From Myxococcales bacterium (GTDB taxonomy: Bacteria; Myxococcota_A; Polyangia; Polyangiales; Polyangiaceae): a stretch of 64,000 bases of DNA. Below are positions 1 through 7,912 of the stretch, one piece after another (position 1 is the first letter of the stretch; every line of letters begins with the position of its first letter). The notes beneath the pieces are model-generated. The model made no database searches, was not told the origin of the DNA, and was given only the letters and a program-made list of their open reading frames with translations. The position numbers and the translations under genes are program-made. The stretch lies in contig JADJCA010000001.1 of NCBI GenBank assembly GCA_016703425.1, positions 186,001 to 250,000 of the forward strand, in the 5' to 3' direction.

Positions 1-910
1 AGATGACGAAGATGACGGGGCCGAGGGTCCACGCCGACGGCGGCGCCTTCTCGAGGAGGCGCGGCGGCAAGCGCACCGGCATGTCGACCACTGTGTGAAT
101 GACCTTGTACGACTCGGCCGTGAAGGTGTTGTCGGTGGGCGTGAAGTCGTCGTCGCGCGGCCCCTGCAGCTCCGGGAGCATGGCCCGGAGGCTTGGGTTG
201 TTCATCGCGAAGTTTCGGAAGGGCACCATGGAGTTGATGCTCTGACCGGGGACGACGTAGTTGAATGGGAAGAGCTTCTTCGTCAGGTATTCGAGGACCG
301 GAATGATGTCGTCGAAGGTTCGCGTCACGATGCGAAACCGCAACTTGTCGTAGATCTGTGCGGCGATGGTCTCCTGCTTGGACAGGAGCTTCGTGTAGAG
401 CGAGTCCTGGTGTTTGCGGCCGCCGACGAACTCGGTGATGGGAAACCCACCGGCCAGCATGCTGCCGATGACCCGGTAGACCTTCTCTTCGACGATGTGG
501 AAGACCTCTTGGTCAGAGAGCGGGAGCGTGAAGAGCAGCTCGCGGCCGGCCACGTGGTGGATGATGTGCATGCACTTCAAGATCGTGCAGGCGCACATCT
601 GCCGATGGCCCTTGCCGCCGGCGATTCGGCAGAGCTCCTCGAAGCTCGCCACCTCGACGGGCTTGGGGATCGGGTAGTCGAAGTTGCGGCGCAGGTAGAC
701 GATGGCTTCCGTCTTGATTTGCTCGAGACGCGCGCGGTCGTTGGGGTCGTCGGGGCGGAACTCCTGGGCCGCGATGAACTCGCGGATCTCGTCGTCGTCG
801 GCGAAGTTGAGCCGGTGCCAATCGATGACCGAGTCGCCGCGCAAGATGAGGCGCACGGCCTCGAGATCCGAGAGCGAGAGCTCGTCGAGGGTCTTCAGCC
901 GATCATCCAC
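1..910 (-). CDS. RelA/SpoT-like fold protein, C-terminus beyond the left edge
   Basis: About 303 residues are visible; the rest lies left of the window. The GTG at 910 is the first start codon after an in-frame TAG three codons upstream. Residues about 164-195 read GRKHQDSLYTKLLSK then YDKLRFRIV, and about 267-277 read SYKVIHTVVDM. These line up in order with the synthetase blocks of RelA/SpoT enzymes: R-x-KH-x-x-S-x-x-x-K, D-x-R-x-x-RIV and the Y-x-x-IHT segment. The spacing between the last two blocks is longer than usual. The catalytic Glu strand (E-x-Q) would fall at or beyond the edge, so activity cannot be judged. I believe this is the deltaproteobacterial family annotated TIGR04552, but that is from memory. 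No HD hydrolase domain is seen. It is divergent from the DUF2400 gene. Confidence 0.6.
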   Translation of the reverse strand, partial: MDDRLKTLDELSLSDLEAVRLILRGDSVIDWHRLNFADDDEIREFIAAQEFRPDDPNDRARLEQIKTEAIVYLRRNFDYPIPKPVEVASFEELCRIAGGKGHRQMCACTILKCMHIIHHVAGRELLFTLPLSDQEVFHIVEEKVYRVIGSMLAGGFPITEFVGGRKHQDSLYTKLLSKQETIAAQIYDKLRFRIVTRTFDDIIPVLEYLTKKLFPFNYVVPGQSINSMVPFRNFAMNNPSLRAMLPELQGPRDDDFTPTDNTFTAESYKVIHTVVDMPVRLPPRLLEKAPPSAWTLGPVIFVI

Positions 911-1031
911 CGCCGGCTACGATACAGAAAACTGTCGGCGCCATGCGGGTCCTTTCGCCGGGGCCGCGACCCTGGTTTTTCCGCCGGCTTGATTCTATCC
1001 ATGGGTCCTCTCAACCACGACGAGGCTAGCG

Positions 1032-1904
1032 ATGAGACCGGCACGCGGAGAAGGGAAGGAGGCCGCGCGCCTCCGCCGCATCGGCGCCGTCCTCGAGGAG
1101 GTCCTCGCGACGTGCGATGTGCAGCGGCGTCTCGCGGCCGATCCCGTCGGCCTTGTGCACCGGTTTCGTCGTCCCCTCGACCAAGAGCTCATGGGGCTCG
1201 TGTGCGCGCTCGTCGCCTTTGGGAACGTGAAGACCATTCGCGCCAAGGTCGAGGATCTCGCTCAACGCCTCGGGCCGACGCCGACGCGCGTCGCGGACGA
1301 CCGAGACGACCTGATGCGGCGCCTCGCCGGCTGGAAGCACCGCGTGTTTCGCGACGAAGACATCGTGGGTCTCCTCTATGGAGCGCGCCGCGTGCAGCGC
1401 GAGGCCGGCTCCATCGGCCGCTTCTTCGCGGCGCGACTCGAGGAGAAGGGCACGGTTCGCGAAGCGCTCGCAGAGCTCTGCGACGCCATCCGCGCTCACG
1501 GTCAGCTCACCTCAAAGGAGCGGCGGGGTCCCGCGCACCTCTTGCCCGATCCCAGGCGGAGCAGCGGCTCGAAGCGCCTCTTTCTGTTCTTGCGCTGGAT
1601 GGTTCGCCCCAACGATGGCGTCGACCTGGGGCTCTGGCCCGTCGACCCGGCCGTCTTGCTGTGCCCCGTCGACACGCACATCCACAAGCTCTCTCGGAAC
1701 CTCGGCTTTACGAAGCGGCAGGGGCTCTCGTGGCAGACGACCGAGGAAATCACCCGGGCCCTCGCGATCTACGACCCGGCCGACCCAACGAAATACGATT
1801 TCGCCCTTTGCCACCTGGGCATGCTCCAGCGCTGCCCCTCGCGACGGGACCTAAAGCGGTGCGAGGGTTGTGGGGTAAAAGCGGTCTGTCGGCACTGGGC
1901 CTGA
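1032..1904 (+). CDS. TIGR02757/DUF2400 family protein, endonuclease III-like
   Basis: A 290-residue protein of the DUF2400 (TIGR02757) family, whose members resemble helix-hairpin-helix DNA glycosylases. The segment PVDTHIHKLSRNLG at about residues 213-226 resembles the VDTHVxRxxxRLG motif of that superfamily. The C-terminus has four cysteines spaced C-x8-C-x2-C-x5-C, close to the [4Fe-4S] loop of endonuclease III (C-x6-C-x2-C-x5-C). The family's substrate is not established, so a DNA-repair role is inferred. The gene runs away from the minus-strand gene on its left and is followed by a TPR gene after about 140 bp. Confidence 0.8.
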   Translation: MRPARGEGKEAARLRRIGAVLEEVLATCDVQRRLAADPVGLVHRFRRPLDQELMGLVCALVAFGNVKTIRAKVEDLAQRLGPTPTRVADDRDDLMRRLAGWKHRVFRDEDIVGLLYGARRVQREAGSIGRFFAARLEEKGTVREALAELCDAIRAHGQLTSKERRGPAHLLPDPRRSSGSKRLFLFLRWMVRPNDGVDLGLWPVDPAVLLCPVDTHIHKLSRNLGFTKRQGLSWQTTEEITRALAIYDPADPTKYDFALCHLGMLQRCPSRRDLKRCEGCGVKAVCRHWA

Positions 1905-2045
1905 CGTGGAAGCGGCCGGTTGGGTGGCGAGGCGGCGCGCTCGGCGAAGGGGCGCGTCCCAAGCTCGAAAACTCTCCGTACAAAGGAGCGGGTGGTTCGT
2001 GTACCTTGAATGCGCCGCGCGAGCGCCTGCACGGCGACTTCCCTC

Positions 2046-3167
2046 ATGCACGACAACGATCTTCGTCAGGAATTCTCTCTCGATTCGGTCCGAACCGACG
2101 GCTGGTTCGAGCGCATCGGCGAGGGCATCGGGAGCTTCCAGGCTCTCTGCGAGATCGTCGGCGAGCGCTTCTTCGCGTTCTCCATCATCGTCGGCGCTCG
2201 CATCACGGCCCTCACCGTTGACCGACGCTCACCGGACCAAACGCTCGTCGACTTCGTGGTCGGCATGGGCGACGGAGAAGGGGAGCTTGAGCCGCAAAGG
2301 CTGACGCTCGCAGACTTCCGTCGTCGCCTCGTCGGTGCCTTGCTCATCGAGGAAGATCGCGACCCGCCGGTTCCGACGCGTGAGACGGAGGTCGAAGCGG
2401 TCCAGCTCTTCATTGGCGTCCGCTACCTCCTGCTCTCGCCGCTCTTCGGCTATTCGCTCACACGCCTCGTATTCAGCAAGGAAGGCACCGAAATCGGCGT
2501 CTCCCGCGACGGCCAAGACGAGCTCTACGATCTCGACGCCTTCCGCACGCGCGTGCGCCTCCATGTCCGCGAGGAGCTCGACCGCGTCAGCGCACCGGCC
2601 CGCAGCGCCATCGATCTGTCGAAGGTCGCGGAGGCCGAGGCCGCCGCTCTCAAGAAGGAGTGGCCCAAGGTCATCGGTCTCCTGGGCGCGTGGCCCGCGC
2701 CGCTCTCGATCTTCCTGCGCACGCCCGAGGGCCAGACACTCTCGCCCGATGCGCGCGCGCTGATCTCGAAGGGCCTCGGGCTCCTAGGTTCGGCCTGCGT
2801 CCATCTCGGTGAGTACGAGCAAGCGGAAGAGGTCTTCCGCATCGGCATTCAATACGCGCAAGAGGGCGTCGCCGCGGCCGACCTCTTCCGTCGGCTCGGC
2901 GAGGCGCTCCTCATCAACGATCGCGCGGGCGAGGCCGTGGGTCCGCTCCGTCGCGCCCTCGCTTTTGGGGGGGCGGCCAGCGAGATCATGCCGATGCTAG
3001 GCAAAGCGTTCCTTCGCCGCGGGCGTCACCTCGCGGCCTATGCCTGCCTCCGCGACGCCCTCGCGGCGGGCGTTGGCGAGCGCGAGATCGCCGAAGACAT
3101 GAGGCGCATCGAGACGGTCCTCGGCCCCGCGCTGACGTCCTGGGTCGCGACGCAAGCCACGCGCTGA
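2046..3167 (+). CDS. TPR-containing hypothetical protein
   Basis: A 373-residue protein counted from the ATG at 2046 (MHDNDLRQEFS). An upstream in-frame start at 2010 would add 12 unlikely residues. The N-terminal half (about 1-190) has no domain I recognise. The C-terminal half is helical with TPR-like repeats, such as LGSACVHLGEYEQAEEVF and LFRRLGEALLINDRAGEAV, typical of protein-protein interaction scaffolds. There is no signal peptide, so it is probably cytoplasmic. It has no operon partner; the complex I operon starts 284 bp downstream. No enzymatic function can be assigned. Confidence 0.7.
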   Translation: MHDNDLRQEFSLDSVRTDGWFERIGEGIGSFQALCEIVGERFFAFSIIVGARITALTVDRRSPDQTLVDFVVGMGDGEGELEPQRLTLADFRRRLVGALLIEEDRDPPVPTRETEVEAVQLFIGVRYLLLSPLFGYSLTRLVFSKEGTEIGVSRDGQDELYDLDAFRTRVRLHVREELDRVSAPARSAIDLSKVAEAEAAALKKEWPKVIGLLGAWPAPLSIFLRTPEGQTLSPDARALISKGLGLLGSACVHLGEYEQAEEVFRIGIQYAQEGVAAADLFRRLGEALLINDRAGEAVGPLRRALAFGGAASEIMPMLGKAFLRRGRHLAAYACLRDALAAGVGEREIAEDMRRIETVLGPALTSWVATQATR

Positions 3168-3230
3168 AGGCCACGCGCAATCGGTCGGGGTCGTGCCCTC
3201 CGATTCGCTTGAACCGGGGCGCGGGACTCA

Positions 3231-3259
3231 TTGACATAACCCCGCGGAACGACTACACG
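3231..3259 (+). promoter_or_regulatory. Candidate sigma-70 promoter for the nuo operon
   Basis: A perfect -35 hexamer TTGACA at 3231-3236 is followed after 17 bp by TACACG at 3254-3259, a poor -10 (3 of 6). It lies in the only intergenic gap ahead of nuoA. Transcription from here would leave a leader of about 185 nt before the nuoA start. This is a motif match only. Confidence 0.35.
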
Positions 3260-3450
3260 TTGTCCGATTTTCCGCGCTTTCTCGCACAGTTCCGGTTCGA
3301 AAGACTCGGACTTTGCGGGCGCCGGCCCTCGCTCTTCGCAGTCGGTCGCGTGAGGTTCGGTGGACTGGTTCGCTAGGAGCAGCTTCCTAGAAGTAGAAAC
3401 AGCCCCATGAACGTTCGTCGCGCACGCCGCGCGCCGAACAGGAGACCGCG

Positions 3451-3816
3451 ATGAACCTGGTCGCCACCTACGGACCGCTGGTCCTGATGATCCTCGTCGC
3501 CTTCGGGCTGGCGGGGCTCTTCTGGGCCGGCGCCACGTTCCTCGGGCCCAAGAACCCGACGGCCGAGAAGAGGCAGCCGTGCGAGTGCGGCTCGGAGAGC
3601 ACCGGCGGCCGGCACGTGAAGCTGTCGGTGAAGTTCTACCTCACGGCGATTCTCTTCGTGGTCTTCGACATCGAGACCGTCTTCATCTACCCGTGGGCGA
3701 TTCAGTTCCGGTCCCTCGGCTGGACTGCGCTCGCGTCGATGGGCGGCTTCCTCGCCGTCATTGTCGTTGGCCTCGTTTACGTCTGGCGCAAGGGCGCACT
3801 CGATTGGGAGACCTGA
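3451..3816 (+). CDS. nuoA: NADH-quinone oxidoreductase subunit A
   Basis: A membrane subunit of respiratory complex I, 121 residues, the usual length for NuoA. Three hydrophobic segments lie at about 7-30, 62-82 and 92-112. The conserved FDIETVF motif with D73 and E75 sits in the second one, and the C-terminus ends in the typical WRKGALDW. A CECG motif occurs in the first loop (residues 44-47), where other NuoA proteins carry the conserved loop Cys. It is the first gene of a coupled operon: its TGA stop overlaps the nuoB ATG by one base. Confidence 0.95.
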   Translation: MNLVATYGPLVLMILVAFGLAGLFWAGATFLGPKNPTAEKRQPCECGSESTGGRHVKLSVKFYLTAILFVVFDIETVFIYPWAIQFRSLGWTALASMGGFLAVIVVGLVYVWRKGALDWET

Positions 3817-4388
3817 TGAACCGCACCGTCACCCTATCCGGCTCCGAGAGCGGCTTCGCGACCACGAAGCTTGACGCCCTGCTCAACTGGGCGCGCAAGT
3901 ACTCGCTCTTTCAATACCCGTTCGTCACGGCCTGTTGCGGCATGGAGTTCATGAGCGTCGCCGGGCCTCGCTTCGACGTGGCGCGCTTCGGCGCCGAGGC
4001 TCCGCGCTTCTCGCCGCGCCAGTCGGACCTCCTGTGGGTCGTCGGCACCATCAGCCAGCGGCAAGCGCCGGTGCTCCGTCGCATCTACGAGCAGATGATG
4101 GATCCGAAGTACGTGCTCGCCTTCGGTACGTGCGCCAGCTGCGGCGGCTTCTACGACAACTACACGACGGTGCCGGGCATCGACAAAATCATCCGCTGCG
4201 ACATTTACGTGCCTGGTTGTCCGCCACGGCCGGAAGCGGTCCTCGACGGCCTGATGTTGCTGCAAGACAAGATCGCCCACGGCGATCGCACGCCGGGCAT
4301 CGTGAAGCCTCGCCAAGATCCGGCGCTCGTGCAGCTCCGCAGCGGGCGCGATCTCGCCCACGACGACCGCGAAGGAGCGAGCAAGTGA
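3816..4388 (+). CDS. nuoB: NADH-quinone oxidoreductase subunit B
   Basis: A 190-residue peripheral-arm subunit carrying the N2 [4Fe-4S] cluster that passes electrons to quinone. The four ligands are visible: the tandem pair C40-C41 (TACCGMEF), C106 in GTCASCGG and C135 in PGCPPRPE, with the spacing known from E. coli NuoB. The ATG at 3816 overlaps the nuoA stop. The 3' end overlaps the nuoC GTG by four bases, so the two are translationally coupled. Confidence 0.96.
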   Translation: MNRTVTLSGSESGFATTKLDALLNWARKYSLFQYPFVTACCGMEFMSVAGPRFDVARFGAEAPRFSPRQSDLLWVVGTISQRQAPVLRRIYEQMMDPKYVLAFGTCASCGGFYDNYTTVPGIDKIIRCDIYVPGCPPRPEAVLDGLMLLQDKIAHGDRTPGIVKPRQDPALVQLRSGRDLAHDDREGASK

Positions 4389-4987
4389 GCAAGGTTGCCC
4401 TCGACAAGCTGAAGGCGCGCTTCGGCGCGGCGATCCTCGAGACGCACGACAACCTCGGCGACGACACGGCCATCGTGGAATCGGGCGTATGGCGCGCCGT
4501 CGCGGCCTTCCTCCGGGAAGACGCAGCCCTCGACTTCGACATGTTCATCGATCTGTGCGGCGTCGACTTTCCCAAGCGCACGCCGCGCATGGAGGTCGTC
4601 ATGCACCTCTACTCGACGACGAAGCGCCACCGCATCCGCGTCAAGACGCGCGTCGGCGACGAAGAGATGGAAGGCGCGGAGCTCGACAGCGTCACGGCCA
4701 TCTGGGCCGGCGCCAACTGGTTCGAGCGTGAGGTCTACGACATGAGCGGCGTGACCTTCCGCGGCCACCCCGACCTGCGCCGCATCCTCATGTACCCCGA
4801 GTTCACGGGGCACCCGCTCCTCAAGGACTATCCGGCGCAGAAGACTCAGCCGCTCGTGGCCTACCGCACGGAAGAGGAGGCGGGTTTGCCCCTCGAGAAG
4901 CTCGCGCCGTTCCGCGAAGACGAAGGCATGAGCTTCGGCCGACAGAACTGGCTTCCCGCCACCAAAGACGAAAACGGAGCGAGCTGA
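4385..4987 (+). CDS. nuoC: NADH-quinone oxidoreductase subunit C
   Basis: A 200-residue hydrophilic subunit of the quinone-module arm. The family signature WFEREVYDMSGVTFRGHP and the following RRILM block are at about residues 116-141. The GTG at 4385 is chosen because it overlaps the nuoB stop (GTGA). The frame stays open far upstream but there runs antisense to nothing and inside nuoB. NuoC is a separate protein here, not fused to NuoD as in E. coli. The stop overlaps the nuoD ATG by one base. Confidence 0.95.
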   Translation: MSKVALDKLKARFGAAILETHDNLGDDTAIVESGVWRAVAAFLREDAALDFDMFIDLCGVDFPKRTPRMEVVMHLYSTTKRHRIRVKTRVGDEEMEGAELDSVTAIWAGANWFEREVYDMSGVTFRGHPDLRRILMYPEFTGHPLLKDYPAQKTQPLVAYRTEEEAGLPLEKLAPFREDEGMSFGRQNWLPATKDENGAS

Positions 4988-6201
4988 TGGAGCCTATCGA
5001 CATCGAGCTCGAAGACGGAGAGCTCGAGCTTCCCGCCGAGCCCATGCACCTCAACATGGGGCCCTCGCACCCGGCGATGCACGGCACCGTCCGCATTGTC
5101 TTGGAGCTCTCCGGCGAGACCATCACCAAAGCCGACGTGCAAATCGGCTACCTGCACCGCGGCTTCGAGAAGATGTGCGAACGCGGCACCTGGGCGCAGG
5201 TCTTCCCGTACACCGATCGCCTCAACTACGTGTCGCCGATGCTCAACAACGTCGGCTACGCGCTGGCCGTCGAGAAGCTCTGTGGCCTCGTCGTCCCGGA
5301 GCGGAGCCAGTGGTACCGCATGGCGCTCGGGGAGCTCGCTCGCATGAGCGATCACATAACCTCCACCGGCGCCATGGCCATGGAGCTCGGCGCGTTCACG
5401 CCGTTCCTCTGGTTCGTCAAGGCGCGTGACATGATCTGGGACATCCTCGAAGAGGAGACCGGCGCGCGGCTCACGCACTCGTTCGGCCGCATCGGCGGCA
5501 TGGCGGCGCCGCCGACGCCGTCGTTCAAAGAAGCGTGCCGCGCGGCGATGCCTCGGGTCATCGGTCTCATCGAGGAGGGCGAGAAGCTCCTCCTCAAGAA
5601 CCGCATCTTCCTAGACCGCCTCGAAGGCGTCGGGAAGATCAGCCAAGCCGACGCCATTGCGCTCTCGTGGACGGGCCCGTGCCTCCGCGCCACCGGCGTC
5701 GACTACGACGTGCGCAAGGCGCACCCGTACCTGAAGTACGACGAGGTCGAGTTTGACGTCCCCGTCGGCAAGAACGGCGACACCCTCGATCGTTTTCTCG
5801 TGCGCCTCGCCGAGCTCCGCCAATCGCGACGCATTCTCGAGCAGGTGCTGGAGCGCATGCCCGACGACGGCCCCATGAACTGCGACGACCCGCGCTTCGT
5901 TCTGCCCCCGAAGAAGGACGTCTACACGACCATCGAGGCCACGATTCAGCACTTCAAGCTGATCATGGAGGGAGCAAAGATCCCCGCCGGCGAGGTCTAT
6001 TCGTACACCGAAGGCGGCAACGGCGAGCTCGGGTTCTACCTCGTCTCCGACGGCAGCGGCACCCCGTACCGCGTGCGAATCAGGCCGCCGTGTTTCGCCA
6101 TCACGAGCGGCCTCGAACAGCTCATCACCGGCACCATGCTCAGCGATATCGTGCCGACCTTCGGCTCGCTCAACATGATCGGCGGAGAGTGCGATCACTG
6201 A
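4987..6201 (+). CDS. nuoD: NADH-quinone oxidoreductase subunit D
   Basis: A 404-residue 49-kDa-type subunit that lines the quinone-binding cavity next to NuoB. Family motifs are clear: NMGPSHPAMHGT near the N-terminus, GYLHRGFEK at about residues 55-63, and the C-terminal IGGECDH ending (DI...GS.NMIGGECD, variant of the usual DPVMGEVDR). A short acidic N-terminal extension (EPIDIELEDGELEL) precedes the core. It is coupled to nuoC by a one-base overlap. A 60-bp gap follows before nuoG, at the place where nuoE and nuoF would sit in a standard operon. Confidence 0.95.
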   Translation: MEPIDIELEDGELELPAEPMHLNMGPSHPAMHGTVRIVLELSGETITKADVQIGYLHRGFEKMCERGTWAQVFPYTDRLNYVSPMLNNVGYALAVEKLCGLVVPERSQWYRMALGELARMSDHITSTGAMAMELGAFTPFLWFVKARDMIWDILEEETGARLTHSFGRIGGMAAPPTPSFKEACRAAMPRVIGLIEEGEKLLLKNRIFLDRLEGVGKISQADAIALSWTGPCLRATGVDYDVRKAHPYLKYDEVEFDVPVGKNGDTLDRFLVRLAELRQSRRILEQVLERMPDDGPMNCDDPRFVLPPKKDVYTTIEATIQHFKLIMEGAKIPAGEVYSYTEGGNGELGFYLVSDGSGTPYRVRIRPPCFAITSGLEQLITGTMLSDIVPTFGSLNMIGGECDH

Positions 6202-6261
6202 TCGCGCACGACGCCCAAGCATCTTCCTCGACTGACCTCATCGCAACGAACCGAAAGCGCC

Positions 6262-7872
6262 ATGCCGACCTTCAAGTACGACGGACGCGAGATCCCCTTC
6301 GAGCCCGGTGAGAGCATCATCAAGGCCGCGGCTCGGCAGGGCATCGAGATCCCCCACTATTGCTGGCACCCGGGCCTTTCGGCGCCGGCCAACTGCCGCA
6401 TGTGCCTCGTCGAGATCGCGCCGCCGGCGGGCCAGCGTCCGATGCTCCTCGACATCCTCGAGTGGGACGCCTCCGTGGGCGACTACCGGCCGACGAAGAA
6501 GCCGAAGCTCCAGCCGGCGTGCCAGATGGCGGCGCAAGACGGCATGGACGTGAGGGGCGAGACGAGCGAAGAGGTCAAGAAGGCCCGCGGCGCCGTCCAG
6601 GAATTTTTGCTGCTCAACCACCCCGTCGACTGCCCCATCTGCGACCAGTCGGGTGAGTGTAAACTGCAAGATTATTGGCTCGAGCACGGCCGCTTCCAGA
6701 AGCGCATGCGGGACGAGCCGGTGCACAAGCCGAAGGCCGTCGAGTTCGGGTCGACCATCGTCTACGACGCCGAGCGCTGCGTCATGTGCACGCGCTGCAT
6801 CCGCTTCATGGAGGAGGTCGCCAAGGACCCGGTCCTCGAGATGCGCGAGCGCGGCAACCTGAACGAGATCATGGTGGCGCCCGGCCGCCAGCTCGAAGGC
6901 AAATACACGTTCATGACCGAGCACGTCTGCCCCGTCGGCGCGCTCACCACCAAGGACTTCCGCTTCAAGGCGCGCGTCTGGTTCTTGCGCACGGCGTCGT
7001 CGGTTTGCCAGGGCTGCGCCACCGGCTGCAACACGCACCTCGACTTCGACCCGCGTTACAACAAGGCGCACCGGTATAGGCCGCGCGATAACGAGGCCGT
7101 CAACAAGTACTGGATGTGCGACGACGGCATGGTGACCTACAAAGAGGCGCACGAGCACCGCGTGACGGAGCCTCGCGTGGGCGGCAACGTCGTCACGGAG
7201 GCGCAAGCTCACGAGGAATTGCGGCGCCGCTTCCAGGGCGTTCCGCACTCGAGCATTGCGGTCATCTTGTCGGCGCAGCACTCGCTTGAGGACAACTGGG
7301 CGATGGTCGAGCTTGGCGCGACCCTCTTCGGGTCCAAGGCCCTCTACTGGTCCGGGCGCGGCGCCGGCTACGCCGACGACATCCTCATCGCCGCCGACAA
7401 GAACTCGAACACGCTCGGCGTGGCCCAACTGGCGCCGACGGCGAAGCCGTTTGCGACGTTCATGGATGACGTGAAGGCCGGTCGCGTGACCCACGTGGTG
7501 GCGCTCGGCGGTTCGACGCCAGGCCGCCTCGACGACGACGGCGCCAACCTCGCGGACGCGACGACGCTCGTCACCATCGCAGCGCACGAAGGCGCGTTGA
7601 CGAAGGCGGCGGACATCGTCCTGCCGGCCTGCTCCTGGGCGGAAGCCTCGGGCACGTTCGTGAACGCGAAGGGCCTGCGCCAGGTGGCCGACAAGGCCCT
7701 CGAGCCGATGGGCGCGAGTCGGCCGGCGTGGGAGCACGCCGCGAAGGTTGGCCAGAGCATCGGCGTCGAGGCCTCCTGGTCAAAACTCAAGGAGGTGCGC
7801 GCCGCCGTGAAGGCGTTGCTCGCGCCCTCGTCCAGCTCCGTCCACGCGGCGCCCCCAACGGCAAGCGCATGA
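6262..7872 (+). CDS. nuoG: NADH-quinone oxidoreductase subunit G, short form
   Basis: A 536-residue Fe-S subunit of the NADH-dehydrogenase arm. The N-terminus is a [2Fe-2S] ferredoxin domain (YCWHPGLSAPANCRMC, then ACQM). Next come the His/Cys cluster segment HPVDCPICDQSGEC and a [4Fe-4S] pair (CVMCTRC and later CPVGALT). CQGCATGC with a Cys 30 residues on is the extra N7-type or molybdopterin-family cluster motif. The molybdopterin-like C-terminal part is strongly shortened compared with the 780-910 residues of many NuoG proteins, but the terminal DIVLPACSWAEASGTFVN block remains. It lies between nuoD and nuoH without nuoE or nuoF. Confidence 0.92.
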   Translation: MPTFKYDGREIPFEPGESIIKAAARQGIEIPHYCWHPGLSAPANCRMCLVEIAPPAGQRPMLLDILEWDASVGDYRPTKKPKLQPACQMAAQDGMDVRGETSEEVKKARGAVQEFLLLNHPVDCPICDQSGECKLQDYWLEHGRFQKRMRDEPVHKPKAVEFGSTIVYDAERCVMCTRCIRFMEEVAKDPVLEMRERGNLNEIMVAPGRQLEGKYTFMTEHVCPVGALTTKDFRFKARVWFLRTASSVCQGCATGCNTHLDFDPRYNKAHRYRPRDNEAVNKYWMCDDGMVTYKEAHEHRVTEPRVGGNVVTEAQAHEELRRRFQGVPHSSIAVILSAQHSLEDNWAMVELGATLFGSKALYWSGRGAGYADDILIAADKNSNTLGVAQLAPTAKPFATFMDDVKAGRVTHVVALGGSTPGRLDDDGANLADATTLVTIAAHEGALTKAADIVLPACSWAEASGTFVNAKGLRQVADKALEPMGASRPAWEHAAKVGQSIGVEASWSKLKEVRAAVKALLAPSSSSVHAAPPTASA

Positions 7873-7912
7873 CGGCGATCACCAGCAGCGGCACCGGAAG
7901 AGGAATGACGCG

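Noticed and set aside
95..2221. A 708-codon open frame on the plus strand
   Set aside because: It runs antisense to the RelA/SpoT-like gene and then out of frame through the DUF2400 gene; its product is Arg/Pro-rich noise typical of GC-rich DNA.
6238..7737. A 499-codon minus-strand frame opposite nuoG
   Set aside because: nuoG is unmistakable in the other strand; the antisense product has no recognisable domain.
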